From the NCBI GenBank assembly GCA_963702755.1, contig CAVPDZ010000018.1, forward strand, positions 515,173 to 579,172: a stretch of DNA of 64,000 nucleotides. The letters are read 5' to 3'. The translations under genes were made by a program, and so were the position numbers. Origin of the DNA: JAJPKK01 sp963702755. GTDB taxonomy: Bacteria > Pseudomonadota > Alphaproteobacteria > Rhizobiales > Xanthobacteraceae. The notes under the pieces were generated by a model that did no database searches, had not been told where the DNA came from, and saw only the letters and a list, made by a program, of their open reading frames with translations. Below, in pieces: positions 18,340-28,020 of this stretch; position 1 is the first letter of the stretch; each line of letters begins with the position of its first letter.

Positions 18340-20055
18340 TTAAAGGCCAAACACAAATAGCATCGTCTGATTGCGCTGATCGCGCAGTTCGGGCGTCAGA
18401 TTGTTACGCTGCGCAGTGGGCCTGCTCAGACCTGACAGGATTGCTATGAATTGCTTGCCATTCGCCTCAAACGTGATCGGCGGAGCGTTGAACCCAGTGC
18501 CCACGTTGATTTTCCATACCTCATCCAACGTGGCGTCATCGTAGGCGGCGACGGTTCCGTCCACATAAGCAGTAAACACCAATCCCCCGGCGGTCGTGAC
18601 CACGCCGCTGACATTTTGAAAGATTGAACGCGTTCGAATTTTAACATCGCCCGTGAGTGGATCCGCCACCATCAGATCGGACTCGCTGCGCACGTGCCAC
18701 TTCCATGAGGGATTGAACATAAGTCCCTTCTTGACGGCCTCTGGGTCCATCGTGCCTTCGCCGCACGTCGCCAGAGATGCGAAGTACATCAGCCGGGTTT
18801 TCCTGCTGTATGAAGGCGGAAAATAGCTGTTGCCGCCTATCAGCGCCGGACACATTTCCTTCGTAGGTTCAGCCGCTGTGAAGTTTTGTCGTCCCGAGTA
18901 GACTTGAACGTCTCTATTGGGATCATAATCGAGAGGTTTCCCTGTTTTCTGGTCGATTCCCTTGGTCCAGTTGATTTTGGCAACATACTGCTTGGCGAAC
19001 AGCACCTGTCCGTTGGAGCGCTCAAAATTGTAGAAGAAGCCATTTCGCGCTGCATGGGCAATGATGCTCCGAGGCTGCCCCGCAATCTCGCCATCGATCA
19101 GGATATGGGGACCGACCTCATCGTACTCCCACATATCGCCGGGTGTGTATTGGTGGTACCAGTTCATGTTGCCGGTATCGGCGTTCCATGAAATCAGGCT
19201 GGTCGTATAGAGATTGTCGCCAGGCCGGAAATAAGGGTTGAACCACGGGACAGGATTGCCGGTGCCCCAGAGAACTTGATTGGTGGCGGGATCATAAGAA
19301 CCGGTGGCCCACATCGCGCCGCCACCGGTCCGCCAAGCGTTGTTCTTATCTTTCCAGGTCTCGCTGCCGGGTTCGCCGGGTGCCGGGATCACGTATTTCC
19401 GCCATGCGATTCTTCCGGTTGCAGCGTCGAGAGCCGCGATCCAATCGCGCGCACCGCCATCCCCGCCGGACGCGGCGACAATGATCTTGTCCTTCACCGC
19501 GAGCGGGGCGGCGGTCAGCGTTATCGGGTCCTGGCCGTCATGCATATTTACTTCCCAGGCAACGCGGCCGGTGTCCTTGTTGATCGCAAAGACGCGCGGC
19601 GGGAAGCTCGCCACTGAAATCACATAGTTGCCCCATAGCGCGACGCCTCGGTTGGCCAACGCCAACTTTTCTTGTCCAGGGTCCATGCGCCACAAGATGC
19701 GGCCGACGTCGCCGGAGCGACCGTCGATCTTGTAGACCACGCCCCACTGATCGACGACGTAGAGGAAGCCGTCCTCCGCAAGCGGCGTCGATTGCAGGTT
19801 CTCGTATGCAGATGTGCCACCGATCGCGACCGCATACGCGAGCTTAAGCGACTTCACATTGGTTTTGTTGATGGCGTCGAGCGGCGAATACCGTTGCGCG
19901 TCATAAGAGCGGTGATTCATCAGCCAATTGCCCGGCTCTCGGTCGGGATTGGCGAGACGCTCCGGCGTTACGTCGCCAGCGACGACGGGACTAATGGCCG
20001 CCCACATGCACCCAACGACAAGCTGTGTTCGGAACGCACGATATCGGGTGACCAT
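18340..20055 (-). CDS. PQQ-dependent dehydrogenase, methanol/ethanol dehydrogenase family
   Basis: 571 residues with an N-terminal signal segment (QLVVGCMWAAISPVVAG) and an eight-bladed quinoprotein propeller. Tryptophan-docking style repeats are visible (YVVDQWGVVYKIDGRSGDVG, VFAINKDTGRVAWE, WIAALDAATGRIAWR, VAAYDDATLDEVWKI). The PQQ region includes GGGAMWATGSYDPATNQVLW and TPGDMWEYDEVGPH. The position of the usual catalytic Asp in W-D-Y-D is Glu here (W-E-Y-D), while the following Asp, linked to lanthanide binding in XoxF, is kept. ATG 20055 is preferred over GTG 20064 because AAGGAG precedes it properly. No cytochrome partner is adjacent. By eye the gene is less GC-rich than its neighbours, hinting at transfer. 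Confidence 0.85.
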   Translation of the reverse strand: MVTRYRAFRTQLVVGCMWAAISPVVAGDVTPERLANPDREPGNWLMNHRSYDAQRYSPLDAINKTNVKSLKLAYAVAIGGTSAYENLQSTPLAEDGFLYVVDQWGVVYKIDGRSGDVGRILWRMDPGQEKLALANRGVALWGNYVISVASFPPRVFAINKDTGRVAWEVNMHDGQDPITLTAAPLAVKDKIIVAASGGDGGARDWIAALDAATGRIAWRKYVIPAPGEPGSETWKDKNNAWRTGGGAMWATGSYDPATNQVLWGTGNPVPWFNPYFRPGDNLYTTSLISWNADTGNMNWYHQYTPGDMWEYDEVGPHILIDGEIAGQPRSIIAHAARNGFFYNFERSNGQVLFAKQYVAKINWTKGIDQKTGKPLDYDPNRDVQVYSGRQNFTAAEPTKEMCPALIGGNSYFPPSYSRKTRLMYFASLATCGEGTMDPEAVKKGLMFNPSWKWHVRSESDLMVADPLTGDVKIRTRSIFQNVSGVVTTAGGLVFTAYVDGTVAAYDDATLDEVWKINVGTGFNAPPITFEANGKQFIAILSGLSRPTAQRNNLTPELRDQRNQTMLFVFGL

Positions 20056-20146
20056 TGCCTCCACTCCTTATGATAAGCGTTACAATCAATACCATATCAA
20101 CCGAACGGTTGTGCGTGGGTTTTGACTTCAGGAGTTATCTGGCGCC

Positions 20147-21621
20147 TCACCAAGCATTGCGCCGGATGACGTCGGCATAATACTTGGCGCTGAGCTTGGG
20201 CGTGCGCTTCTGCGTGGCGTAGTCGACGTAGGTCAGGCCGAAGCGGGTGCCGTAGCCGTCAGCCCATTCGAAGTTGTCCATCAAGCTCCACAGGAAATAG
20301 CCGCGCACCGGGACGCCTTCGGACGTCGCGCGCTGCAGCATCGCGAGATTGTTGCGCAGGAACATGACGCGGTCGGTGTCGTAGACGGCGCCGTCCGCGG
20401 CAGGCTCGTCGGCGGCGCCGCAGCCGTTTTCGGTGATGTAGATTTCCTTCACGTTCCAGACTTTCTGGACGTGGCGCGGCGCCCAGTAGAGCGCCTCGGG
20501 ACCGAGGAGTTGCCAGGACGACGCCATCCGCGGATGGGACTTGGCGAACGGCACGACTTCGTAGCCCGGCGCTCGGTCGATCGCGCGCACATAGAGCGGC
20601 GTGTAGACGTTGATGCCGACGAAATCGAGCGGGCTCGCGATGATCTTCAAATCTGCGTCGGTGAACCGCGGCGCGTTCGCGCCGGCGGCCGCGAGAAAAG
20701 CGTCGGTGTAGCGCCCTTCCATCATGACGGTGAGATAGCCGGCGTTAAGCTCGCGCGTGGCGCGTTCGGCGGCAGCGATGTTCTCGGGGGAGTCGATGAC
20801 CGGCACCACCGCCGTGATGTTCTCCGCGGGCCCGACTTTGGTCCCCGGTTTCGCTTTGGCGCGAATGGCCTGCACCGCGAGGCCGTGAGCGAGAACCGTG
20901 TGATGGCGGACCTGGTTGAGGCGCGCGGGACCGCACCTTCAGGCCGGGAGCGAAGATGCCGGTGCCATAGCCGAATTCGACGAATGTGAAGAGTTCATTG
21001 ATCGTGAAGAAGTGCTTGACCCGATCGCTGAGCTTTTCGCCGACGTAGCCGGCATAATCCCCGAAGGCTTGCGCGGTGTCGCGTGATTCCCATCCGCCGC
21101 CGGCGTCCTGCAGCGCCTGCGGCAAGTCCCAGTGATAAAGCGTCGCGAAAGGCTCGATGCCGTTGGCGAGCAACTCGTCCGACCAGGCGGCTGTAGAAGT
21201 CCAACCCTTTGGTATTGGCGGCGCCCCGGCCTTGCGGAAAGATGCGCGGCCAGGAGATCGAGAAACGGTACGCCCGCGCGCCGAGCGCCGTCATCAGCTG
21301 CACGTCGTCTTTGTAGCGATGGTAGTGATCGTTGGCGACGTCGCCGGTGTCGTTGTTTCGGATCTTGCCCGGCGTGTGCGTGAATTGATCCCAGATCGAC
21401 GGGCCTTTGCCGTCTTCGTTCCAGGCGCCTTCGATCTGATAGGCGGAGGTCGCGGTGCCCCACAGGAAGCCTTTCGGGAAGCCGCTCGCGTTGCCTTGAT
21501 CTGCCGTGGTCTGGGCCGCTGCCGACATGCGGGAATTCAACGCCAGCGCCCCCGCGCCCGCAAGCTTGATCACATCGCGGCGCGAGGGACCGTTGGACAC
21601 CGCGGGGTTCATCCGACGCAT
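20147..21621 (-). CDS. Tat-exported GH1 beta-glucosidase, two +1 frameshifts
   Basis: About 490 residues if one base near 21179-21181 and one near 20929-20932 are removed. The N-terminus carries a twin-arginine signal (SRRDVIKLAGAGALAL). GH1 landmarks follow: FLWGTATSAYQIEGAWNEDG, the acid/base Glu in TINELFTFVEFG and the nucleophile Glu in YITENGCG, then YFLWSLMDNFEWADGYGTRF. It hydrolyses beta-linked glycosides in the periplasm. The acid/base motif is TINEL instead of the more common TLNEP. It follows the secreted unknown gene at 22568 by 64 bp on the same strand. Confidence 0.87.
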
Positions 21622-21685
21622 CCGGCCCGGCGCTTGCCGCGCACCGGCAACGGTTGCTCGATCGAGCTTCGGACGGTCCTCGTCG

Positions 21686-22568
21686 TCAGTCGCCCGCTCG
21701 CTTGGTTGTCAGGTTGAAATAGTGCAGGTCCGGCGGCGGCTGGTCTTTGCGGGTGGGCATCAAGACGCCGTTGGCGCTCTGGAAATAGTTTTCCTTGCCG
21801 ATCTTGGTCCACGGATTGTCTTCCGCGCAGATGAATTCGCGCCAGACCGGCTGCGGGTTCGGGTCGCGGTGGTAGTTCTTGGTCGTGACCCACGGACGCG
21901 TCAGGGCGTGGTCGTAGGTGACGATCTCGTCATAAAGGATGTCCGGGTTCTTTTCGTCTTGATAGATCCGCTCCTTGACGATGGTCTGGTTGTCGCTGTG
22001 CAAGGGCAGGCCGGTCGAAATCGAAGACGCGCGGCCCTTTGAAGCCGCGGGTCTCGACCTCGAGCACATCGTAGCGTCCGGTGCCCTTGCTATCGACCCA
22101 CTTGCCGATGGAATAGCCGGCGAAGGAGGCTTCGATCTCAGCCGGCCAGTCGCGCCCGTCGGTAAAGATGCGACGGAAATTGTGGATGTGCTCCATCAAC
22201 AGGTGGGTGGTGCCCGGTGTGATGACGACTTCCATCGGGTAGTAGCCGATCATCATCCGCGGCATGCCGGGAGGCAGGCAGGTCATTTGCGGATCGTTGC
22301 CCTGGCCGCCATTGGCCTGGTCGGCAAGGCTAGCTTCGAGGACGGCTTGATACTCGGGCGTCAGCGGCGCCTGCTGACCGCGACCATCGGATTTCGTCTG
22401 ATCGTATGACGGCTGGCCCGTGACCCCCGGCAGCCGGCGCGTCCATCCGCCCATCCAGGCGCCCTTCCAGTCCGGATATTTCGCGTCGTCGAACGCCTGC
22501 GCATCAAAAAGCATGGTCGCCAACGCCGCGACGACCGCAACTGCGCTGATTGCACCCCGTTGCAACAT
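21686..22568 (-). CDS. Secreted protein of unknown function, one +1 frameshift
   Basis: About 293 residues once one base near 22013-22017 is dropped. It starts MLQRGAISAVAVVAALATML with GGGAGG upstream and has a signal peptide cleaved near AQA. The mature part is rich in Trp, Tyr and Pro (YPDWKGAWMGGWTRRLPG, CLPPGMPRMMIGYYPMEVV, EHIHNFRRIFTDGRDWP). The second frame gives TGLPLHSDNQTIVKERIY and a tail ending LTTKRAGD. I recognise it as a type seen in soil Rhizobiales and other proteobacteria, but no function is known. It precedes the GH1 gene and may share its transcript. Confidence 0.75.
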
Positions 22569-22827
22569 GGTGCCTCCCTGAAATTGCCTTTTTCCGCGAC
22601 TTTTCACCTGCGGATCAAAAAAACCGCCGGCGTCGAAACGGCGGCCGCGGTGATTGCCGGATCGTGCGCCGGCAAATGTACATCGTATTCGAGGCCGCCC
22701 GGAAGGGGCTACGAGCCTTGCTCGTCCCCGCATTTAATTGGCTGCGACGAATCGGATTCCCGAAAGCCGTGGTGTAGTATCGCCGCCATTCATCGTTGAC
22801 CCACCTCAAATCCAAGGGAAATGCCCT

Positions 22828-24539
22828 GTGACCGACAGCCGTTCGCGCATGACCGCCGAGTCCTTTCTGAGCCGCCTCGCCGACCGCGGGGTCGAGTACC
22901 TGCTGGCCAATGCCGGCACCGACTTTGCTCCGATCATCGAGGCGCTGTCGCGAAATCCGGGCACGAACCGCAAGTATCCTCGCGTCATCACGGTGCCGCA
23001 TGAGAACGTCGCGGTTTCGATGGCGCACGGCTACTACCGGGTCAGCGGCAAGCCGGCCATGGTCATGGTGCACGTGACGGTCGGCACCGCGAACGCGGTG
23101 TGCGGGCTGATGAACGCCGCCCGCGACAATGTTCCGGTGATCCTTGGCGCCGGCCGAACGCCGCTCACCGAGACCGGCCACGCCGCCTCGCGCAACCGCT
23201 CGATCCACTGGGGACAGGAGATGTTCGACCAGGGCAGTCTCACGCGCGAATTCGTCAAGTGGGACTACGAACTGCGCGCCGGCCAGCCGGTCGCGTCGGT
23301 GGTCGACCGCGCACTCGATCATCGCCATGTCGGAACCGCGCGGACCGGTCTACCTCACGCTGCCGCGCGAAGTGCTGGCCGACCCCGAGACGACGCCGCG
23401 CCGCGATACCATCCGGCCCCTCGGCGCGAGCGCGCCAGCACCGTCGCTGCAGGCGATCGAGGAAGCCGCGGCGCTGATCGCGCGGGCGGAGTTCCCGCTG
23501 ATCCTCACGTCCTCAGCCGGCCGGACGCCCGAGGCGATGACCGCGCTCGCAGTGCTCGCCCAGGATTTCGCGCTTCCGGTGGTGCAGTCGGAGGCGCGCG
23601 ACGTGAGCCTGCCGACCGATCACCCCATGTGTCTCGGCTTCGATGCCGGAGCGCATCTCGGCAAAGCAGATGTGGTCGCGGTGTTCGACAGCGCGGTGCC
23701 GTGGATTCCGCGGCTCAATCCGCTCAAGGCCGGGGCCAAGGTGATCTGCCTCGGACCCGATCCGCTGTTCACGCGCTATCCGTTCCGCGAATTCGAGGCC
23801 GACCTTTTGGTGACGGGCAATTCGCTCGCCGCCTTCGGCCTGCTGCGCGCGGCGCTGCGCGAACTCACGAAGGGCAAAGAGGCCGCGATCGAGGCGCGGC
23901 GCAAGGCGGTTGCGAAGCTCCGCGAGGAGATGCTCGCAAGGCGCGCCAAGATGATCGACCAGGTCAAGAACCAGAGCCCGATCCATCCGCTCTATCTCGC
24001 CCATTGCGTCAACGAGTTGAAGGCCAAGGACGCGATCATCGTCAACGAACTTGGATTGCCGGTCGGCGGCCTTGACCTCACGACGCCGCGCAGCTATCTC
24101 GGGCTCGAGCCTCGCCGGCGGACTCGGCTTCGGGCTCGGCGGCGGGCTTGGCGCCAAGCTTGCTGCGCCGGATCGGGAGGTGATCGCCGCCGTCGGCGAC
24201 GGCTCCTACTACTTCGGCAATCCCCTCGCCTATCATTATGTCGGCCGCGCCGAAAAACTGCCGACGCTGACCATCATCGCGAACAACAGCGCGTGGCATG
24301 CGGTGCGCCAGGCGACCCGCGACGTCTATCCGGAGGGTCATGCCGCGAAGGCGAACTCGATGCCGCTCGTCGAACTCAATCCGGCGCCGGACTTCGAGAA
24401 GGTCGCAGAGTGCTGCGGCGGACATGGCGAGAAGGTCACCGCGCCCGAACAGCTGATGCCTGCGCTGCGCCGCGCCTTCGAAGCCGTCCGTGGGGGGACG
24501 CCGGCGCTCCTCAACGTGACCACCCAGAACCGCGGATAG
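22828..24539 (+). CDS. Thiamine-pyrophosphate enzyme of the acetolactate synthase / benzoylformate decarboxylase family, two +1 frameshifts
   Basis: About 569 residues when extra bases near 23316-23318 and 24106 are removed. GTG 22828 has AAGGGA eight bases upstream. The N-terminal domain holds the catalytic Glu in VPHENVAVSMAHGYYR, the middle domain runs from PREVLAD to NSLAAFGLLRAAL, and the C-terminal TPP domain has GDGSYYFGNPLAYHY and the NN pair in IIANNSAWHAV. It may decarboxylate or carboligate a 2-oxoacid; the substrate is unknown. An FAD monooxygenase and a Bug receptor follow on the same strand, suggesting a catabolic unit. Confidence 0.85.
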
Positions 24540-24560
24540 GCGCCCGCGCGGAAGACTGCG

Positions 24561-25788
24561 ATGGCGCGGCACGGCAAGGACGACCGCGTCATCGTCGTGG
24601 GCGCGGGCCCGGTCGGCCTCATCCTCACGCTGAAGCTCGTGCAGAGCGGCGTGCCGGTCACGCTCCTCGAAGCGCTGACGGCGGAAGAATTCGGCTCACA
24701 GATGCATCGCGCCGGATCGAACCATCCGGCGACGCTCGAAATGTACGCCGAACTCGGCCTCTACGAGCGCCTGGAGGCGCGCGGCCTCAGAGCGCCGACC
24801 TTCCAATACTGGGACCGCGAACGCGGCGAAGTGATTGCCGAATTCGATCATGCGCTGATCAAGGACGCGACGCGCTTTCCGTTCGTCCTGCAATGCGAAC
24901 GGCTCAAGGTGTGCGAGGAAGCGCTCGCCGTCGTCAGCCGCCCACGAACTGTGCGACCTGCGCATGGGGACGACGTTCGTGTCCCTATCGCAGGGCGCTG
25001 ACTGGATCGAGGCCAACTTCACCGCGCGCGACGGCAGTCCTGGATCGGTCCGCGGGCGCTATCTCGTCGGTGCCGAGGGTGCGCGCAGTGGCGTGCGCAA
25101 ATCGCTCGGCATCAAGTTCGAAGGCTTCACCTACCCAGACCGCACGCTCAACATCACGGTGGCCTATGATTTTGCCCGGCACGGGTTCAGCCACCGCAAT
25201 TACATTTCCGATCCGGGCGAATGGATGAATTTGTTTCATTGGGCCGGCCCGCCGGAGGTGTGGCGCGTCCATTTCCATACCGATCCCAACGCCGACGAGG
25301 CGGCGCTGCTCAGCGCCGAGAACTGCGAGGCGATGATGGCGCGCTTCCTTCCGGCTGGTCGGCCGTACGACATCCGCGGGGCACGCCTGTTCGTCATCCA
25401 TCAACGGGTCGCGACCGCCTTTCGCAAGGGCCGCGCGATCCTCGCCGGCGACGCCGCCCACGTGAATTCGCCCATCGGAGCCATGGGCATGAACAGCGGC
25501 GTTCACGATGCCATGAACCTCGGCGGCAAGCTTGCCGCGATCTTTCGGGGTGATGCCGACGACACCGTCCTCGACCGCTACGAGCGCCAACGCCGCACGA
25601 TTGCGATCGAACACGTCCAGGCGCAGACCATCCGCAACAAGAAGTTGTTGACCGAAGCCGATCCCGCTGCACGACGCAGAAATCACGACGAATTGCGGCG
25701 CACTGCCGACGATCCGAAGCTCGCCCGCGAATTTCTGCTGCGCGCCGCGATGATTTGCAGCTTGGAACAAGCCGAGCGGATCGTGTGA
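24561..25788 (+). CDS. FAD-dependent monooxygenase (PHBH/UbiH type), one +1 frameshift
   Basis: About 408 residues once one C at 24938-24939 is removed. The Rossmann motif VGAGPVGLILTLKLVQSG is at the N-terminus, the NAD(P)H/FAD segment is GRYLVGAEGARSGVRKSLG and the GD motif is LAGDAAHVNSPIGAMGMNSG. Enzymes of this class hydroxylate aromatic rings using NAD(P)H and oxygen in the cytoplasm. It starts 21 bp after the TPP enzyme stop, so both are probably one operon. The C-terminus is short, lacking the extra thioredoxin-like domain of phenol hydroxylases. Confidence 0.87.
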
Positions 25789-25839
25789 GGCCGATGACAA
25801 CTGTGCGCCGGCAATCGGATCGGTGATATAGTGCAAGCC

Positions 25840-26815
25840 ATGCGAACCCCCTGTATCGCTCTCTTGCTCGCCATCATCGGCCCTGCCTTGCGCAATGCCG
25901 GCGCGGGCCGCGCAATATCCGGAGCGGCCGATCCATCTCATCGTGCCGTTTCAAGCCGGCAGCGTGTCCGACAACACGGCACGCATTCTGGCGACGAAGC
26001 TCACCGAACTGCTGGGGCAGCAGGTCATTGTCGAGGATCGGGTCGGCGGAAGCACGATCATCGGCAGCGAGGCCGTGGTTCACGCGGCGCCGGACGGCTA
26101 TACGATCGAGATGGCCAACACGAGCTCGCACGCGACCATCGCGGCGGTGAGCCCGAAGCTGCCGTTCGATCCGGTGACGGATTTCACCCCGGTCGGAATG
26201 ATCGGCAGCTCGCCGTTCGTGTTGGTGTCGGCGAATAAGCTCCCCGCACGCAGTGTCGCCGAGCTGGTGGCCTTGGCGCGGCGCACGCCCGGCGGGCTCT
26301 CCTTCGCCTCGGCGGGAGTCGGGACGATCGCGCATCTCGCCGGCGAACTGCTCCAGAAGCAAGCCGGCATCCAACTCACCCACGTGCCTTATCGCGGCAC
26401 CTCCCAATCGGTCTACGATGTGATGGAGGGGCGCATCGACCTGCTGGTGGGTACGCTCTCGGGCGTCGAGCCCCACATTCTCGCCGGCAAGGTGCGCGCG
26501 CTCGCGGTCCTGAGCGAGCACCGCATTGATCACCTGCCCGATGTGCCGACGATCGCGGAAGCAGGCGTACCGGGCGCGGAGGTCGATTTCTGGTCGGCGC
26601 TCGTCATGCCGGCGGGCGCGAAGCCCGACATCGTGGCAAAACTCAACGGCGCGCTGCGGACGGCGCTACAATCGCCCGATATCGCCGAGGCACTCAGGCG
26701 CCAGGGCGTCGATCCGCAGCCGAGCTCGCCAGAAGCCGCCGCCGCCACCATCAAGGCCGACGTCGCAAAATGGAACGACGTCATCAAGAAGGCCAATCTG
26801 CTGCCGAAGACGTGA
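25840..26815 (+). CDS. Bug-family (TctC-like) solute receptor, one +1 frameshift
   Basis: About 324 residues; the extra base is one of the two A at 25894-25895, inside the signal peptide region (MRTPCIALLLAIIGPAL, then PARAAQYPERPIHLIVPFQA). The Bug domain is otherwise complete: SVSDNTARILATKLTELLGQ, IGSEAVVHAAPDGYTIEM and VPYRGTSQSVYDVMEGRIDL. It binds a small carboxylate or aromatic in the periplasm. No TctA/TctB genes are near. It follows the monooxygenase by 51 bp and may supply or sense the substrate of the preceding enzymes. Confidence 0.87.
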
Positions 26816-26853
26816 TGCGGAGCAGCTGGGAAGCGATCAATCGATTTGATTTG

Positions 26854-28017
26854 TTACCGTCGCCGCAGGCCGCGGCTGACGGTGTCGCGCGCGGCCCGCA
26901 TCAGTGCGATCGCGCGGCGACGCATCGTTTCAAGCCGGCAAGCGCGATCGAACGGTGCGGCTGGTGTAAGGCCAACCAGCCAGTCGCCCAGCGACAGGCG
27001 TTCGCGCCACAGATGATCGATCATCGGATGATCCGGCGTGGCGCAGGAATTGACGAACGAAATCGCGGGATCGGCGAGCAATGTGGTGGTGAGATCGAAA
27101 TAAAGCTGCACGCCCGGCGAAGCGGCGGCGAAGCTCTCGTCATATGCGATCTTCCACCCCCAGGCGCCGCGATCCGCTCGATAGGGTTATTGCGCTGGCG
27201 ATCGGTTGCGGGCCTCGCAGGAGCTGCGCGACCTGGGCGCTGCCGCGGTTCGCGAGTGCCGTTACGGCAGATTCGACGAAACGACGTATGGCGGGATTTT
27301 GCGTGATCGCGGTGCCGGCGCGACCCTTCCAGCCGCCGGCCTCGAGAGCGAGGAAATCCTTGAGCGCCGCAGCGTATTTCATTCGGCTCCCGCGCCACGG
27401 AAAATGCGACCGAGCCGCCGTCGGCGAGTCGATGGCGCTGCCGGCGAAGTTCCTTGCGCCGCTTGGCGCTGATGGCGTTTTCGAGATAAGTCGCGCGGTC
27501 GCCGGTCGGCGCGAGGAGCGCGCGTTGATGGCGATCAAACGCAGCGCACTTGATGGAAGAGGCTCGCAGCGCTGACGCGACCGAGCCTCCCTCGTTGAGG
27601 AGAGGAAGCAGCAAGAGCTTCGGAAGCGCGTTATCTCGTGCAACGTGAGTGAAGAAGGCCGTAACCGCCTCGTCGCAAAAATCGCGATCGACAAGCGGCG
27701 TGCCGAGCGGCGCAAAGTGGTGGGTCCACCCCAAGATCAGCGGCAAGCCTGATCCCGTAACGGCGCGCAGCAACGGAAAACGGGAAGAAGCCGATCAGCC
27801 GGTCCGCGGCATCCCAAACCAGGATCGCCTCGACGCCGCGACCAAAGACGGGCGCCGCGGCCAAGGCAAAGGCTGGATCATAAAAGACGTTGGGCTCCGC
27901 CGCGCGGTCGCACAGCGCGCGCCATGGCTCGACGATATCGGCGAGCGCGGCAAGCGGCCGGCGCTCCGCCTTGAGCGAAACGTCGGCGAGAGTGCTGCTC
28001 GCAGCCGGCGCCAGCAT
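26854..28017 (-). CDS. CelD/BcsL-type GNAT acyltransferase, three +1 frameshifts
   Basis: About 387 residues if extra bases near 27777-27780 (run of A), 27382 and 27166-27170 are removed. The joined frames read WRALCDRAAEPNVFYDPAFA, then LLRAVTGSGLPLILGWTHHF and ENAISAKRRKELRRQRHRLA, then MKYAAALKDFLALEAGGWKG, then SRAWGWKIAYDESFAAASPG and VQLYFDLTTTLL. The middle KRRKELRRQRHRL and the late AYDE....SPG segments are typical of GNAT-fold proteins tied to cellulose or exopolysaccharide synthesis. It follows the flippase gene by 3 bp on the same strand, supporting a cell-surface glycan role. Confidence 0.75.
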
Positions 28018-28020
28018 GGC

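Noticed and set aside
16451..18343. A long open frame (about 630 codons) on the plus strand opposite the ABC-F gene
   Set aside because: It mirrors a clear ABC-F coding sequence in high-GC DNA; its product is His/Arg/Ala-rich low complexity with no domain.
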